Positions 1 to 9,095 of a stretch of DNA of 40,828 nucleotides are shown one piece after another. Every line of letters begins with the position of its first letter. Positions within the stretch are counted from its first letter, which is position 1. The position numbers were made by a program, and so were the translations under genes. The DNA is from Eubacteriales Family XIII. Incertae Sedis bacterium (GTDB lineage: Bacteria; Bacillota; Clostridia; Peptostreptococcales; Anaerovoracaceae). Where the stretch lies: positions 1-40,828 of the forward strand of contig JAISBV010000161.1 of assembly GCA_031266025.1 (NCBI GenBank). Direction: 5' to 3'. The notes beneath the pieces were generated by a model that was given only the letters and a program-made list of their open reading frames with translations, made no database searches and was not told the origin of the DNA.

Positions 1-281
1 TAAGAACCGTATATGTAAAGGCGCGAAGCCGTATTGTCCGCAGAATCGTGAAAAGAAAGTCCGAATAGGTGACGCAAAAAGTCAAATACTGCGCTTTTAA
101 GCGCGTAGTCAGGAATCGCCCGGATCAAAAACTGTACTTGTTTCCCATTTCATCTTTATAGTACTACTTTGACGTGGTTTACACAAGAGGTATTACCAAT
201 TTTATATGTACAATTTCATATTTGGCAACTGTTACAAATTTGCCGGGCCGGTCGGTGTAAATTCGTTCCGTTTAACAGAGA

Positions 282-734
282 TTATATCCTTATCAAATCG
301 CACTCGCAGCAGGCGTCTTTTCCGGTCATGCTCTTGGAACTGTCATCCAACGCATTTAAGAACTTCGATACATTGAACATAAAAAATACGAGGATAAGGC
401 GTCTGAACGGGAACGAAATTTCCCCAAGCAGCCGGCCGAGGAAGTCTTCCGTACGGCGCGCTTTGCGCTCGGTCAGCCTTGTCAGCAATTCTTTCGCGTG
501 TTCGCAGCCCTCTTCGTTAATGGAATAATATATCCACTTCCCTACGGGACGTCCCGTGACTATCCCCGAATCGCACAGTATCTTCATATGGTGCGACAGG
601 GTCGGTTGGCTGATGTCCAAATCCTCCAACAAGATGCATGCGCATTTTTCACCGTCAAGCAATAGCTCGAGCACCCTCATCCTCCGTTCGTCTGAGAAGG
701 CCTTGAAAATCCGCAAGTATTCGCTGTTCTTCAT
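282..734 (-). CDS. ArsR-family winged-helix transcriptional regulator
   Basis: ORF from internal ATG (MKNSEYLRIFKAFSDERRMRVLELLLDGEKCACILLEDLDISQPTLSHHMKILCDSGIVTGRPVGKWIYYSI): typical ArsR HTH with a cysteine in the CxC/ELLLDGEKCAC region. Confidence 0.9.
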   Translation of the reverse strand: MKNSEYLRIFKAFSDERRMRVLELLLDGEKCACILLEDLDISQPTLSHHMKILCDSGIVTGRPVGKWIYYSINEEGCEHAKELLTRLTERKARRTEDFLGRLLGEISFPFRRLILVFFMFNVSKFLNALDDSSKSMTGKDACCECDLIRI

Positions 735-768
735 GAGTTTTCCTTTCCGCGCACGGCGCCTCTTCAAT

Positions 769-1974
769 CTATTTCTCAAGCCGCCGAGCTACTTCTCGCA
801 AGAAATCCTCCGTATTGAGCGACGTCTTGCCGGGGAGCGTCGAGAGCGCCCACAAATCCGCCGTCATAAGCCCTGCTTCTATCGTTTCGACGCTCGCGCG
901 CTCAAGTCTGCCGGCGAACTCCGCAAGCTCCGGGGAAGCGTCGAGCTCCCCCCGCTTCCTGAGCGCGCCGCTCCACGCGAATACAGTCGCAACAGGGTTC
1001 GTGGAGGTCTTTTCACCGTTCATATACTTGTAATAATGTCTCTGCACCGTGCCGTGAGCCGCCTCATACTCGAAAGCGCCTTTAGGCGAAACGAGCGCCG
1101 ACGTCATCATGGCAAGGCTGCCGTAGGCCGCGGCCACCATATCCGACATAACGTCGCCGTCGTAATTCTTGCACGCCCATATATAGCCGCCCTCCGAGCG
1201 CATGACCCGCGCCACCATATCGTCGATCAGCGTGTAAAAATACGTTATGCCGACATCGGCGAACGCTTCTTTGTAATACTCGTCATATATTGTTTCGAAT
1301 ATGTCCTTGAATCGCCTGTCATATATCTTTGAAATAGTATCCTTTGTCGCGAACCACAGATCCTGCTTCGTGTCGAGCGCGTACGCAAAACAGGATCGCG
1401 CGAACGATTCAATGCTTTCGTCCGTATTGTGCATGCCCTGAACGACGCCGTCGCCGCCGAAGCTGTGTATAAGCGCGCGCGTTTCGGAACCCGATCCGCC
1501 CTCGGTTACCGCCAATTCCGCGCGGTTCCCGGCGCGAACCCTAAGCTCGATGTTCCTGTATACGTCGCCGTAGGCGTGGCGCGCGACGGTGATGGGCTTT
1601 GTCCACGTAGGTATGTAAGGAGATATGCCCTTGACCAATATGGGAGCGCGGAACACGGTTCCGTCAAGTATGGCCCTGATCGTTCCGTTCGGAGACTTCC
1701 ACATCTCGGAAAGCCCGTATTCCTTCACGCGTTCGGCGTTAGGCGTGATCGTCGCGCATTTGACCGCCACGCCGCATCTCAGCGTCGCCTCTGCGGCGTC
1801 CGCCGTGATTTTGTCGGCTGTTGCGTTGCGTTTCGCAAGTCCGAGATCATAATATTCCGTCCGCAGGTCGATGCGCGGCGCAAGCAAAATATCCTTGACC
1901 CATTGCCAAATAACGCGCGTCATCTCGTCGCCGTCCATCTCCACGATGGGATTTTTCATCTTGATTTTATCCAT
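769..1974 (-). CDS. icd: NADP-dependent isocitrate dehydrogenase (eukaryote-like/type II homodimeric family)
   Basis: MKNPIVEMDGDEMTRVIWQWVKDILLAPRIDLRTEYYDLGL... and KSPNGTIRAILDGTVFRAPI motifs; internal ATG at 1974 preceded by aggaaa. Confidence 0.93.
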   Translation of the reverse strand: MDKIKMKNPIVEMDGDEMTRVIWQWVKDILLAPRIDLRTEYYDLGLAKRNATADKITADAAEATLRCGVAVKCATITPNAERVKEYGLSEMWKSPNGTIRAILDGTVFRAPILVKGISPYIPTWTKPITVARHAYGDVYRNIELRVRAGNRAELAVTEGGSGSETRALIHSFGGDGVVQGMHNTDESIESFARSCFAYALDTKQDLWFATKDTISKIYDRRFKDIFETIYDEYYKEAFADVGITYFYTLIDDMVARVMRSEGGYIWACKNYDGDVMSDMVAAAYGSLAMMTSALVSPKGAFEYEAAHGTVQRHYYKYMNGEKTSTNPVATVFAWSGALRKRGELDASPELAEFAGRLERASVETIEAGLMTADLWALSTLPGKTSLNTEDFLREVARRLEK

Positions 1975-2023
1975 AACGCCGTTTCCTTTCATCCCGGCTT
2001 TCAACGCGGAACAGTAAGTAAGG

Positions 2024-2689
2024 CTATTCGGGCCAAACAAAGGTATTCGCTATATAAAGCGCCGCCGCTTCGCCAATTTCGGTTTCCTCATCGTCAAATA
2101 CGGTCAAATGGATCAATATATACTTTTCCTCTCCGACGATGTAATATTGCACCGTTGTTACATCGTCTTCCTTTATTGTAAATATATACAAAATATCGTC
2201 GTTTTCAGTATATGTTCCGCTGCCGTTCACCGATTCCGCGTTCTGCGCTTGCATGATCAACTGCTCCAATATAGCTCGCCGAAATATCAAATGCTCATCA
2301 AGCGCATACCGATTCGTACCCATTTCGACGGATATATTTGTGGGCAGCGGATCACCTATCGACGTTTCCCGGATATAAAAATACTTCTCGCCGCGCGACT
2401 GCTGTTCGGCTTCAATCCATTCATCCGGCAGAATATACGTTCCGAAAGATTTTGTTTGCAGCGGATCATATTCGCCTTGTTCGGCTGCGTCGTCTTGAAC
2501 GGCTTCTTCTTGCGCAAATCCATCCATGGAGACTTCTTCCTGCGTCGTTTCGTCGTCCTGCGTCGAGGAAATAATCTGTAACACTAACTGTTTTTGGATA
2601 AAATCGCAGCCGGAAACGGTCAACAACGCAGCCGATAAAAACACGACCGCGCATACGCGAAATATTCGCAGAGATATATTGCGTTTCAT
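2024..2689 (-). CDS. putative lipoprotein, function unknown
   Basis: N-terminal signal with lipobox LTVSGC; no recognised domain. Confidence 0.7.
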   Translation of the reverse strand: MKRNISLRIFRVCAVVFLSAALLTVSGCDFIQKQLVLQIISSTQDDETTQEEVSMDGFAQEEAVQDDAAEQGEYDPLQTKSFGTYILPDEWIEAEQQSRGEKYFYIRETSIGDPLPTNISVEMGTNRYALDEHLIFRRAILEQLIMQAQNAESVNGSGTYTENDDILYIFTIKEDDVTTVQYYIVGEEKYILIHLTVFDDEETEIGEAAALYIANTFVWPE

Positions 2690-2789
2690 AATATACATCA
2701 GGCACTTCCTCCGTCTGCTCTATTTTAACGTACTCTGTTTTCGCTGTCAACTTTCTCTAAGTGTGAATTTCCGAAAGTAACCAACCGGC

Positions 2790-2953
2790 GTTACAGTTCA
2801 GAGGTTAGCTGCGAAATAAAGTATTATACCTTTATAATCCAAAAGGATGTCATTCCGGGCTTGTCCCGGAATCCAAAAACAGTAAGCTGGATTCCGGGAC
2901 AAGCCCGGAATGACGGAAAAAGTATCAGGTTCGGAGTACCTCTGAACTGTAAC
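2790..2953. mobile_element. MITE-like palindromic insertion (non-autonomous, 164 bp)
   Basis: 16-bp perfect terminal inverted repeats GTTACAGTTCAGAGGT/ACCTCTGAACTGTAAC, flanked by 8-bp direct repeats CAACCGGC (2782-2789 and 2954-2961); central 27-bp perfect hairpin arms 2849-2875/2888-2914. Confidence 0.65.
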
Positions 2954-2974
2954 CAACCGGCATTGCCTATAATA

Positions 2975-3012
2975 AAAAACAGCTCTCGCCCGTAAGCAAG
3001 AGCCGCATCCTT
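2975..3012 (-). terminator. Rho-independent terminator of the ABC transporter operon
   Basis: Minus strand GGCTCTTGC-ttacgg-GCGAGAGCTGTTTTTT just after the permease stop. Confidence 0.65.
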
Positions 3013-3027
3013 ATTCGTGAAACAGCG

Positions 3028-3975
3028 TCAATAATTCCATTTTATCAGTTTCTTTTTTAAAACGGCTATAAATACCTGCAGCACGGTAATCACGACCGCG
3101 ATAAAGAATATGCCCGCGAAGGCTTGCGTGTAATTCGCGTAGTCGAGGGAGCGCCGCACGAAATAACCTATGCCGCGGTCGGCGCCGATCATCTCGGCAA
3201 ATGTGAGCGTCATCATCGAAATAGACAGGGCCACCGACATATCGTTTATGATGCGCGGCAGGGTATAGGGCATGATGATGCTGAACAGCATCGTGCGCGT
3301 ATTGACGTTCAGAACCTTGGCCGTATTGATGATACGCGCGTCAATGGTGCCGACGCGGTTTATCATATTCATGAATGTTGACCAAAATGTGCCGAAGAAT
3401 ATGACCAATATCGACGCGGTTGTGAACGTCGGCATAATAACGACGATGTACGGGCCGTATACTATAGCGGGCACGGTGCTTATGGCCTTTGCGATAGGAA
3501 AGACCGCCTGCCGCAATCTTGGGAACCAACCCACGGCGATTCCGAGCGAAACGCCGAGCACGAGCGAGGCTATAAATCCCGTTAACAGCAAATACATCGA
3601 GCGGGCGAGCCCGGACAGCATGTAGTCCCACAGCTGAATGTAAGAGTAAAAAACATTTTCCGGCGCCGGAACGAATATATAAGGCAGCCGATCCAATTTT
3701 GTAGTGATCACTTCCCACAGCAAAAAGAAGGTGAGCACTACCGTGCCTATATCCTTCGCCTGCCGCTTGTCGCCCTTTCCGCCCAATTTGACCCAGAAAA
3801 AAACAATACAGAATGTGAGTACAAAGAGAAAGGCGACCGGATTGCTCATTGTCACGCGCTCCGACATGCGGCTCGGCAAAAATACCAGAGCCGCGGAGAT
3901 TATGTAAAGGAAGACCGGCAGGTTGAGCAACATTCCGGGCAAGCCGATCTTGGCGTCCTTATTCGCCGCGCTCAC
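3028..3975 (-). CDS. ABC transporter permease (SsuC/TauC-like, BPD_transp_1)
   Basis: Multi-TM protein; GIAVGWFPRLRQAVFPIAKAISTVPAIVYGPYIVVIMPTF...; GTG start overlaps ATPase stop, RBS ggaggtg. Confidence 0.88.
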   Translation of the reverse strand: MSAANKDAKIGLPGMLLNLPVFLYIISAALVFLPSRMSERVTMSNPVAFLFVLTFCIVFFWVKLGGKGDKRQAKDIGTVVLTFFLLWEVITTKLDRLPYIFVPAPENVFYSYIQLWDYMLSGLARSMYLLLTGFIASLVLGVSLGIAVGWFPRLRQAVFPIAKAISTVPAIVYGPYIVVIMPTFTTASILVIFFGTFWSTFMNMINRVGTIDARIINTAKVLNVNTRTMLFSIIMPYTLPRIINDMSVALSISMMTLTFAEMIGADRGIGYFVRRSLDYANYTQAFAGIFFIAVVITVLQVFIAVLKKKLIKWNY

Positions 3976-4772
3976 AGAAACACCTCCTCTCCGCCTATAT
4001 GCTCCTTGACTTCATTATAAAACAATATCACAAGCTTATTGCGTAAATCACGGAATTTCTTGTTGTCATACATGGAATCCCTGTCACGCGGCCGCGGCAT
4101 TGTCACGGGGATCTCATGGCTGATACGTTTTGGCGCCATAAAGAGAATCTTGTCGGCCAGCAAAATAGCCTCGTCTATATCGTGCGTCACGAAGACGACA
4201 GTCTTTTTCTTTTCGTCCTCGGCCCACAATTTGAGTAACATTTCCTGCAATGTCAGCCTTGTTTTCGCGTCGATCGCGCCAAAGGGTTCGTCCATCAGCA
4301 AAATCTTGGGGTTCACGGCCAGAGCGCGGGCTATCGCTACGCGCTGCTGCATGCCTCCCGACATCTCGCCGGGCAGCTTGTACATGAAATCCTTCAAACC
4401 GACCTTTTGCAAAAATTCCATGCCCGTATCTTCAAGCTGCTTGGCGGACAAGTCGCGCCGAACCTGCTTTATACCGAAAATGACGTTTTGTATCGCGTTC
4501 ATCCACGGAAACAGCGTATATTGCTGAAAAACAACGGCGCGTTCGGGGCCTGTGCCGTGAATCGGCTTACCGTCTATCAAAACCCTGCCGCTGCTCGGGG
4601 TCATCAGGCCCTCCAATACCCCGAGCAGGGTGCTTTTGCCGCAGCCCGACGAACCGACTACGCAGATAAATTCGCCGTCCTCAATCCTTGTACTGATATT
4701 GTCCAGCGCCAAGAATTTTTCCCTGCCCGTCTTGTAGACCAAGCTCAGTTCTTGTATTTCTATCCCGCTCAT
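3972..4772 (-). CDS. ABC transporter ATP-binding protein (SsuB/TauB-like)
   Basis: Walker A GSSGCGKST, signature MSGGMQQRVAIARAL, Walker B ILLMDEPFGAID. Confidence 0.93.
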   Translation of the reverse strand: MSGIEIQELSLVYKTGREKFLALDNISTRIEDGEFICVVGSSGCGKSTLLGVLEGLMTPSSGRVLIDGKPIHGTGPERAVVFQQYTLFPWMNAIQNVIFGIKQVRRDLSAKQLEDTGMEFLQKVGLKDFMYKLPGEMSGGMQQRVAIARALAVNPKILLMDEPFGAIDAKTRLTLQEMLLKLWAEDEKKKTVVFVTHDIDEAILLADKILFMAPKRISHEIPVTMPRPRDRDSMYDNKKFRDLRNKLVILFYNEVKEHIGGEEVFL

Positions 4773-4876
4773 CCTTCGGAACCCTCCGCATGCGCTTGTG
4801 TTTTCTTGAGCTTCTCCCGGCATTACCGCTCAACCGGCCGAAAAAGAACAGCCGGCTGAGCAGTCATATTTCGGTT

Positions 4877-6010
4877 TTACACGTTATTGGTTTCGTAGAG
4901 TTCCTTGAGTTCCGAATATAATTGATCACCCGGATTTTCCGCCAAAATTTCATCCAATGCGTCGCTGAATACGCCGATATCGACGATATCCTCGACTTCC
5001 ACGCCGTTATCCTCTATATAGTTCCAATCCCGCAGCGTCGCGTATACATTGCGTACGCCGTTCAGGTTGGGGTCGGGATTGAAAATGCGGTTGGCGTTCG
5101 TTTCCGTATTGTAAACCACATTTCGGACAAATTCCTCGGATTGATCCGAAGCGTCGGCCAGTAAAGCGACGACATCGTCCGGATTTTCCTTATAGAATTT
5201 ATACGCCCTGATCTGCGCCTTGACAAACTTTACATAGGCTTCGCGGTTCTCGCTCAAGGTTTTGCCGGAAGCCGAAATGCGGCAGCACACATAATCTTCC
5301 ACCAAATTCGTCATGGGGAATATAATCTCAAGGCCCAAATCCCGTACAGACTGCCCGTATTCTGACGCTATATAGCCTATATCCACTTGATCTTTGCGCA
5401 CAGCCTCAATAATATTGGGGTAGCTGTCTATCTCCACGAAGTCGACGTCATTGTCGAGGTCGTAGCCCATTTCGCCGAGCGCGTAACGCGTGATCATCTC
5501 GGAAGTGCTCAGACGAACAAGCCCCAATCTCTTGCCTTTCCAATTGTCAAAATCTTGCAATTCTTCGATCGCCTCGGGTTTGGCGATAAGAAAATTGCCG
5601 CCCGACGCCATACCGGCCACAATTTTGACGTCTGAACCCTGAGCGGCATAGCTCAAGGCCGGGATTATCCCGTTGAGCATGGCGTCCGCCTTGCCTACCT
5701 CCAGAGCCTCCATCGTGCCGGTCGTCATGGTAACGCCGTTGACCTCAAGTCCTTCATCCGCAAAATACCCGTTTTCAAGGGCTATTACCCACAGAGGCAC
5801 GCCGACGACGTTGTCGGGAACGATTACGGTCAGGGAACCGACGGAAACGGGCGCACTGTCCGCAGCTTGACCGGAGTCGCCGCCCGAAGCGCTTCCGCTC
5901 GCGTTCGAGTCTCCGCTTCCGCAAGCCGTTGACAGCAGCAGGCACAGTATCAGCATAACGGATAAAACAACATAATTCCTCTTAGACAGCGTTCTTTTCA
6001 CAATTTTCAC
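4877..6010 (-). CDS. ABC transporter substrate-binding lipoprotein (NMT1/SsuA-like)
   Basis: Lipobox LLLSTACGSG; VPLWVIALENGYFADEGLEV typical of the NMT1/THI5-like fold; GTG start with aggaggaattact upstream. Confidence 0.88.
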   Translation of the reverse strand: MKIVKRTLSKRNYVVLSVMLILCLLLSTACGSGDSNASGSASGGDSGQAADSAPVSVGSLTVIVPDNVVGVPLWVIALENGYFADEGLEVNGVTMTTGTMEALEVGKADAMLNGIIPALSYAAQGSDVKIVAGMASGGNFLIAKPEAIEELQDFDNWKGKRLGLVRLSTSEMITRYALGEMGYDLDNDVDFVEIDSYPNIIEAVRKDQVDIGYIASEYGQSVRDLGLEIIFPMTNLVEDYVCCRISASGKTLSENREAYVKFVKAQIRAYKFYKENPDDVVALLADASDQSEEFVRNVVYNTETNANRIFNPDPNLNGVRNVYATLRDWNYIEDNGVEVEDIVDIGVFSDALDEILAENPGDQLYSELKELYETNNV

Positions 6011-6053
6011 AGTAATTCCTCCTTTTACTCCTACGTATATACAACGATATCCT

Positions 6054-7250
6054 CTACTCTATGCTCACCTTAATGCTGTTTGCCAATGCGTATTCCGATA
6101 ATTCATTGCCAATGCCCGGCAAATTCGGAACCTCTATAAAACTGTTCACGGGCTGATAATCGTGAATCGCCAGCCTGCGTCCGTTTTGATTCGGGAAATG
6201 GTGCTCATGAATGATAAAATTGGGCAAGGCCGCTTCAAACTGCAAGGTAGCCGCAATGATGATGGGGCTGCCGGCTACATGAGGCTGTACGCTCACGTCG
6301 TAGGCGTAAGCCGTGTCCGCTATCTTTTTGCCCTCGGTGATACCGCCCGTATTGGCCAAATCGGGCTGTACTACCTGCAGCGAGCTGTTTTCAAAATACG
6401 GATAGTATTGCCAGCGCGAATATATGCGCTCGCCGCTTGCGAGAGGTATTGCGACCTTGTCCTTGATGTAGGCAAACAATTTCGGGTTCGGAGTCGTCGG
6501 TTCTTCATAATAATAGATATTGTACTGCTCTATGCGACGGCCGACCTGTACGGCGCCCAAGGCATCGGTTTTGGAATGATTTTCCACAATAATATCCACA
6601 TCGGGGCCGACCGCCTCACGCGTTGCCGCGACCCTCGATACGAACATATCCGCAAATTCCGGCGTCAATAAACGCGTCTGGTGCTCCGTTTCCAACCAAG
6701 GCAGACCTTCTCCGAAATCAGTGCCGCCCTCGGCGGCGCCAAAGGCGATAAAATCGACCTTGACCGAGTCATAGCCCTGCGCCACCGCCTCCTTGGCCAC
6801 CAAGGCGTAATCCTCCGTTTTGCGCAGCGGGCCGCGCGTTTCACTCCAGCCGAATTGGAGCTGACTGGCATATGTGCGCAGTGAATCGCGATACTTCCCC
6901 CCCAAAAGCTGATATACAGGCTTACCGAAATATTTACCTTTGATATCCCAAAGAGCGATATCAATGGCCGAAATGCCGGCGAACACAACGGGGCCGCCGT
7001 TTTGCCCCCAGAATGTGTTTCTGTAGAGCTTATGCCAGATAACCTCGTTCGCCAAGGGATCGTCGCCTATGATCAGCGGCGCCAAATCCTTTACCATACC
7101 AAACGCGGCCGAACCGCCGACGCCGTAAGCCAAGCCGGCCTCCCCGTCGCCGTAAATGCCTTCATCGGTATAAATCCGACACCAAATAGGACGCTGCATC
7201 TTGGCGCGCGGATCATTGAATTGCAAGACGTCTACTTTTGTAATCTTCAT
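6054..7250 (-). CDS. Mandelate racemase/muconate lactonizing enzyme family protein (enolase superfamily), sugar-acid dehydratase-like
   Basis: MKITKVDVLQFN..., AIDIALWDIKGKYFGKPVYQLLGG, KVDF, VENHSKTD, YYEEPTTP, GERIYSRW, DLANTGGITEGKKIA. Confidence 0.88.
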   Translation of the reverse strand: MKITKVDVLQFNDPRAKMQRPIWCRIYTDEGIYGDGEAGLAYGVGGSAAFGMVKDLAPLIIGDDPLANEVIWHKLYRNTFWGQNGGPVVFAGISAIDIALWDIKGKYFGKPVYQLLGGKYRDSLRTYASQLQFGWSETRGPLRKTEDYALVAKEAVAQGYDSVKVDFIAFGAAEGGTDFGEGLPWLETEHQTRLLTPEFADMFVSRVAATREAVGPDVDIIVENHSKTDALGAVQVGRRIEQYNIYYYEEPTTPNPKLFAYIKDKVAIPLASGERIYSRWQYYPYFENSSLQVVQPDLANTGGITEGKKIADTAYAYDVSVQPHVAGSPIIIAATLQFEAALPNFIIHEHHFPNQNGRRLAIHDYQPVNSFIEVPNLPGIGNELSEYALANSIKVSIE

Positions 7251-7350
7251 AAATCGCCTCTCTCGCGGAATCTCATCGCCTTAGGCAAAATCGGAACTGA
7301 CATAATCCCGGCCTATTTGTTCCGCTGTGCTTCTGTTTAATAACATACTA

Positions 7351-7379
7351 AACATATATGTGATACCTGATTAAGTCAA
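7351..7379 (-). promoter_or_regulatory. Candidate sigma-A promoter for the MR/MLE-ABC transporter operon
   Basis: Minus strand TTGACT (7374-7379), 17-nt spacer, TATGTT (7351-7356). Confidence 0.45.
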
Positions 7380-7425
7380 GTTTACCATATCGCTCTACCG
7401 GCCGTCAAGTATTTTTTTATTTTTA

Positions 7426-7455
7426 TTGACACATTATAGCTTTTCGTGTTATCAT
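7426..7455 (+). promoter_or_regulatory. Candidate sigma-A promoter for riboswitch/ribU transcript
   Basis: TTGACA (7426-7431), 18-nt spacer, TATCAT (7450-7455), just upstream of the FMN aptamer. Confidence 0.5.
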
Positions 7456-7475
7456 GCGGTATAGAAGAAATCTGT

Positions 7476-7683
7476 TTCAGGGCGAGGTGTGATTCCTCAC
7501 CGGCGGTAATGCGTCTGCCGAGCTAAGGGCAGGGCGACGAGTCCGCGAGTCTCTCGGGGTTGTGTGCGTTCCGTTTCGGACGCGCCGACAATGGGCGACA
7601 GAACCGGTGAGGGGTTGCTCGGTTATTTTCGAGCAGCCCCTATAGATTCCGGTACCGACGGTACAGTCCGGATGAAAGAAACA
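7476..7683 (+). ncRNA. FMN riboswitch (RFN element)
   Basis: Conserved TTCAGGGCGAGGTG-GATTCCTCACCGGCGGTAATGCG ... CCGGTGAGG ... GATTCCGGTACCGACGGTACAGTCCGGATGAAAGAA. Confidence 0.95.
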
Positions 7684-7707
7684 AACTCAAATGTATTTTT
7701 GTGTTGT

Positions 7708-7743
7708 GAACCCCTTTGAAGCAATTTTGAAGGGGTTTTTTGT
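7708..7743 (+). terminator. Riboswitch expression-platform terminator
   Basis: AACCCCTTTgaagcaattttGAAGGGGTTTTTT between the aptamer and ribU. Confidence 0.8.
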
Positions 7744-7847
7744 TGATCGGCCTCCGGATTTCTTCCATAATCGAAGTATCGCGAACACGACGCCGTTATG
7801 TCGGGATTTGCGGTACGGCAGCGTAATAATTAAGGAGGTAGTATGCA

Positions 7848-8621
7848 ATGAAATCCCGGAATGAAAAAGTGAACGCTTCCCTTGCCGCAGACGCCGGTTC
7901 CGGCGCGGCGAACGGCATCACGTACGCAAAGGAAAGGACGAACCGCCTTACGACCGTGGCCATGCTCAGCACGGCGGCATATGTCCTGACGTTCTTGTCG
8001 CATTTTATACCCATCAATATAATGGGCTTCCTGCACTATGACCCTTCCGACATAGTGACCGTCGTCGGAGGCTTTCTGTTCGGGCCGCTCACGGCGCTCG
8101 TAATCTCTGTCGTCGTATCGTTCGTTGAGTTTATAACTATCAGCAGCACAGGCGTTATAGGTCTGATTATGAACGTGATCTCGACGTTCTCATTCGCTTG
8201 CGTCGCCGCTTTTGTCTACAAGAAAAAACAGACGCTGACGGGCGCCGTATTCGCTCTTGCGGCCGGCGTCGTCGCAATGACGGCCATAATGCTCCTTTGG
8301 AACTACATCATAACGCCGCTTTACATGGCGAACGTATCGCGCGAGCAGGTGACGGCCATGCTGCTCCCCGTGTTCCTGCCGTTCAATCTTCTGAAAGGCA
8401 CGCTGAACGCGACCGTAACGCTGCTGCTCTACAAGCCCTTGGTAACGGCGCTCAGGCGCGCGCATCTCATCGCGTTCCGCAGCGCCGGCGCGGCGGCCGG
8501 TTCTTTGGGCGGAGCGCCGCAAGGCAAAAAACACGCGTCGGGTAAGGCCATGATGATTCCTGTAGCCGTCGTATTGCTCACCTGCGTGATGCTGCTGCTT
8601 GCGTGGTCAGGCATAATATAG
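7848..8621 (+). CDS. ribU: Riboflavin ECF transporter S component
   Basis: ECF S-component TM pattern (LSHFIPINIMGFLHYDPSDIVTVVGGFLFGPLTAL) downstream of the FMN riboswitch. Confidence 0.9.
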   Translation: MKSRNEKVNASLAADAGSGAANGITYAKERTNRLTTVAMLSTAAYVLTFLSHFIPINIMGFLHYDPSDIVTVVGGFLFGPLTALVISVVVSFVEFITISSTGVIGLIMNVISTFSFACVAAFVYKKKQTLTGAVFALAAGVVAMTAIMLLWNYIITPLYMANVSREQVTAMLLPVFLPFNLLKGTLNATVTLLLYKPLVTALRRAHLIAFRSAGAAAGSLGGAPQGKKHASGKAMMIPVAVVLLTCVMLLLAWSGII

Positions 8622-8657
8622 AAACGCATGTACGGAGGCGCGAAGCGTGAATAAACT

Positions 8658-9095
8658 GTGAATAAACTGCGCATAAACAATGAAGCCGAAACTGCGGCTT
8701 TAGGGCGTGAATTGGCCGCCGCCGCGGCGCCCGGCACGGTAATAGCGCTGATCGGCGATCTCGGAACGGGAAAAACGACTCTGACAAAGGCAATAGCCGA
8801 GGGTCTGTGCGTTAAGGAGACCGTTACAAGTCCGACGTTCGCCGTCATAAAGGAGTACACGAGCGGCAGAATGCCTCTCTACCATTTCGACGTGTACCGC
8901 CTTGGCGGCGCGGAGGACATGTACGCGCTCGGATTTGAGGAATACTTTTACGGAAACGGTCTTACCGTCGTCGAATGGGCGGATCGCATAGAGGAACTTC
9001 TGCCAAAGGACGCGATCACAATCAGACTCGATTACGGGCAAAACGAAAACGAGCGCTTTGCGACGCGAGCGGAAGGCGACGGGCATGCGCTTTGA
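8658..9095 (+). CDS. tsaE: tRNA threonylcarbamoyladenosine biosynthesis ATPase
   Basis: GDLGTGKTTLTKAIAEGL, SPTFAVIKEY, YHFDVYRL, VVEWADRI motifs. Confidence 0.95.
   Translation: MNKLRINNEAETAALGRELAAAAAPGTVIALIGDLGTGKTTLTKAIAEGLCVKETVTSPTFAVIKEYTSGRMPLYHFDVYRLGGAEDMYALGFEEYFYGNGLTVVEWADRIEELLPKDAITIRLDYGQNENERFATRAEGDGHAL

Noticed and set aside
2-101. Open plus-strand frame from the window start ending KNRICKGAKPYCPQNREKKVRIGDAKSQILRF*
   Set aside because: Only about 32 codons are visible and there is no recognisable motif; could be the C-terminus of an upstream gene but cannot be supported here.
556-1332. Plus-strand ORFs antisense to arsR/icd (also 1429-2181)
   Set aside because: Fully overlapped by well-supported genes on the other strand.
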